Positions 63,520-64,000 of a stretch of 64,000 nt of DNA are shown one piece after another (within the stretch, counting starts at the first letter, position 1; every line of letters starts with the position of its first letter). A program made the translations under genes and the position numbers. The notes below the pieces were generated by a model that saw only the letters and a program-made list of their open reading frames with translations, made no database searches and had not been told where the DNA came from. Source of the DNA: Marinirhabdus sp050859505 (lineage in GTDB: Bacteria; Bacteroidota; Bacteroidia; Flavobacteriales; Flavobacteriaceae); contig NZ_CP193934.1 of NCBI RefSeq assembly GCF_050859505.1, positions 2,790,001 to 2,854,000 of the forward strand, given 5' to 3'.

Positions 63520-64000
63520 ATGGAAACTACTCTTTCAGAAAATGATAAAAATGTAGCTGCGGTAACGCACTTGTCCACATTTTCAAAATACTTTATACCC
63601 TTTGGTAATTTTATCTTTCCGCTCCTATTATGGACGGTAAATAAAGAAAGACCCTTTGTAAATGAACACGGCAGACAGGCGCTCAATTTCCAGTTGAGTA
63701 TTTTGGTTTATACAATTTTAGTAGGAGTTGCCTGCTTGCCGTTCTTTATCATTTTTGCGACCGACTTTATATCTTTAGTTGATGCAATGGAAAGTCAGTA
63801 TCGCGAAGTTTCGGTACAAAATATTAAGAATTTTTCTGGATATATCATCCTCTTCGGCATTGTAGCCCTACTGTTATTAGGTCTCTTTGTGTTTGAACTG
63901 TACGCCATTATTACGGCTACTACAAAAGCATCTCGAGGAGAACTCTATAAATACCCGTTTACCATCCCATTTTTAAAACCACAACCATTAAAACCTCAGG
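63520..64000 (+). CDS. DUF4870 membrane protein, 3' partial
   Basis: ATG 63520 opens a frame with no stop to the window end (160 codons). Residues 1-25 are hydrophilic (METTLSENDKNVAAVTHLST), then helices with FGNFIFPLLLWTVNKER, FVNEHGRQALNFQLSI and an FELYAIITATTKASRGELYKYPF segment. This is the DUF4870 family of small four-helix membrane proteins, function unknown. The C-terminus lies outside the window. Confidence 0.85.
   Translation, partial: METTLSENDKNVAAVTHLSTFSKYFIPFGNFIFPLLLWTVNKERPFVNEHGRQALNFQLSILVYTILVGVACLPFFIIFATDFISLVDAMESQYREVSVQNIKNFSGYIILFGIVALLLLGLFVFELYAIITATTKASRGELYKYPFTIPFLKPQPLKPQ

Overview
This 64 kb window is chromosomal DNA from a member of the Bacteroidota, most likely a (probably marine) Flavobacteriaceae species. 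The evidence is AT-rich sequence, promoter elements of the Bacteroidota type (-33 TTTG, -7 TAnnTTTG), a C-terminal type IX secretion sorting domain, a GldL-like membrane protein, an N-terminally extended NusB, DUF349/DUF3276/DUF1573/DUF4856/DUF4350 proteins, and intergenic repeats typical of this group. I see no rRNA, tRNA, CRISPR array, insertion sequence or prophage. Coding density is high, and many neighbours overlap by 1, 4 or about 14 bases.

Layout. 1-5.5 kb (+): two DUF368/PopT-type undecaprenyl-phosphate translocases, aroE, a large DUF349 protein and a methyltransferase, then a YdeI-like gene. 6.1-14.9 kb (-): a TlpA-like thioredoxin, aconitase with terminators behind it, and an operon of three SurA/PpiC-type periplasmic chaperones, a MoxR ATPase and a GldL-like peptide. 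15-17.3 kb: a small conserved gene plus a DinB-fold protein (+), convergent with guaB (-). 17.4-26.8 kb (-): an envelope/iron block made of HMG-CoA lyase-like enzyme, 5'-nucleotidase, haem-binding-domain protein, DUF4856 lipoprotein, imelysin, HTTM membrane protein and FecA-like TonB receptor. Two similar operator-like inverted repeats lie in front of its central genes. 27-36 kb: LysE exporter, secreted spondin-domain protein, pyrD, pepT, yajC, DUF1573 lipoprotein, nusB, leucine-type dehydrogenase, an ABC exporter and a PUR-domain protein.

36.3-36.5 kb holds a long folded intergenic element. 36.5-46.2 kb: M14 peptidase, glycosyltransferase, OmpA lipoprotein, tsaC-type enzyme, esterase, DUF2945, YfiT-like protein, a cyclophilin-FKBP fusion, lysA. 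46.2-52.6 kb (-): EEP-family hydrolase, two tandem rhomboid proteases, mutL, a small membrane protein, a TRIC-type channel and an RDD protein. 52.6-59.1 kb (+): SpoIIM-like, six-TM protein, DUF4129, DUF4350, MoxR and DUF58, a membrane-associated MoxR/DUF58 system divergent from the RDD gene and interrupted by a 9 x 7 bp perfect tandem repeat. 59.2-64 kb: DUF1648, DUF2141, oxyR, a small conserved gene, an AIM24/TIGR00266 protein, DUF4442 and a DUF4870 protein running off the window.

Most promising for new biology: the imelysin/DUF4856/HTTM/TonB iron block with its repeated operator; the folded element at 36341-36475; the MoxR/DUF58/RDD/SpoIIM cluster with its heptamer array and TTG start; and the three-chaperone plus MoxR operon. 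All functional names rest on reading translated sequence and motifs without database searches.
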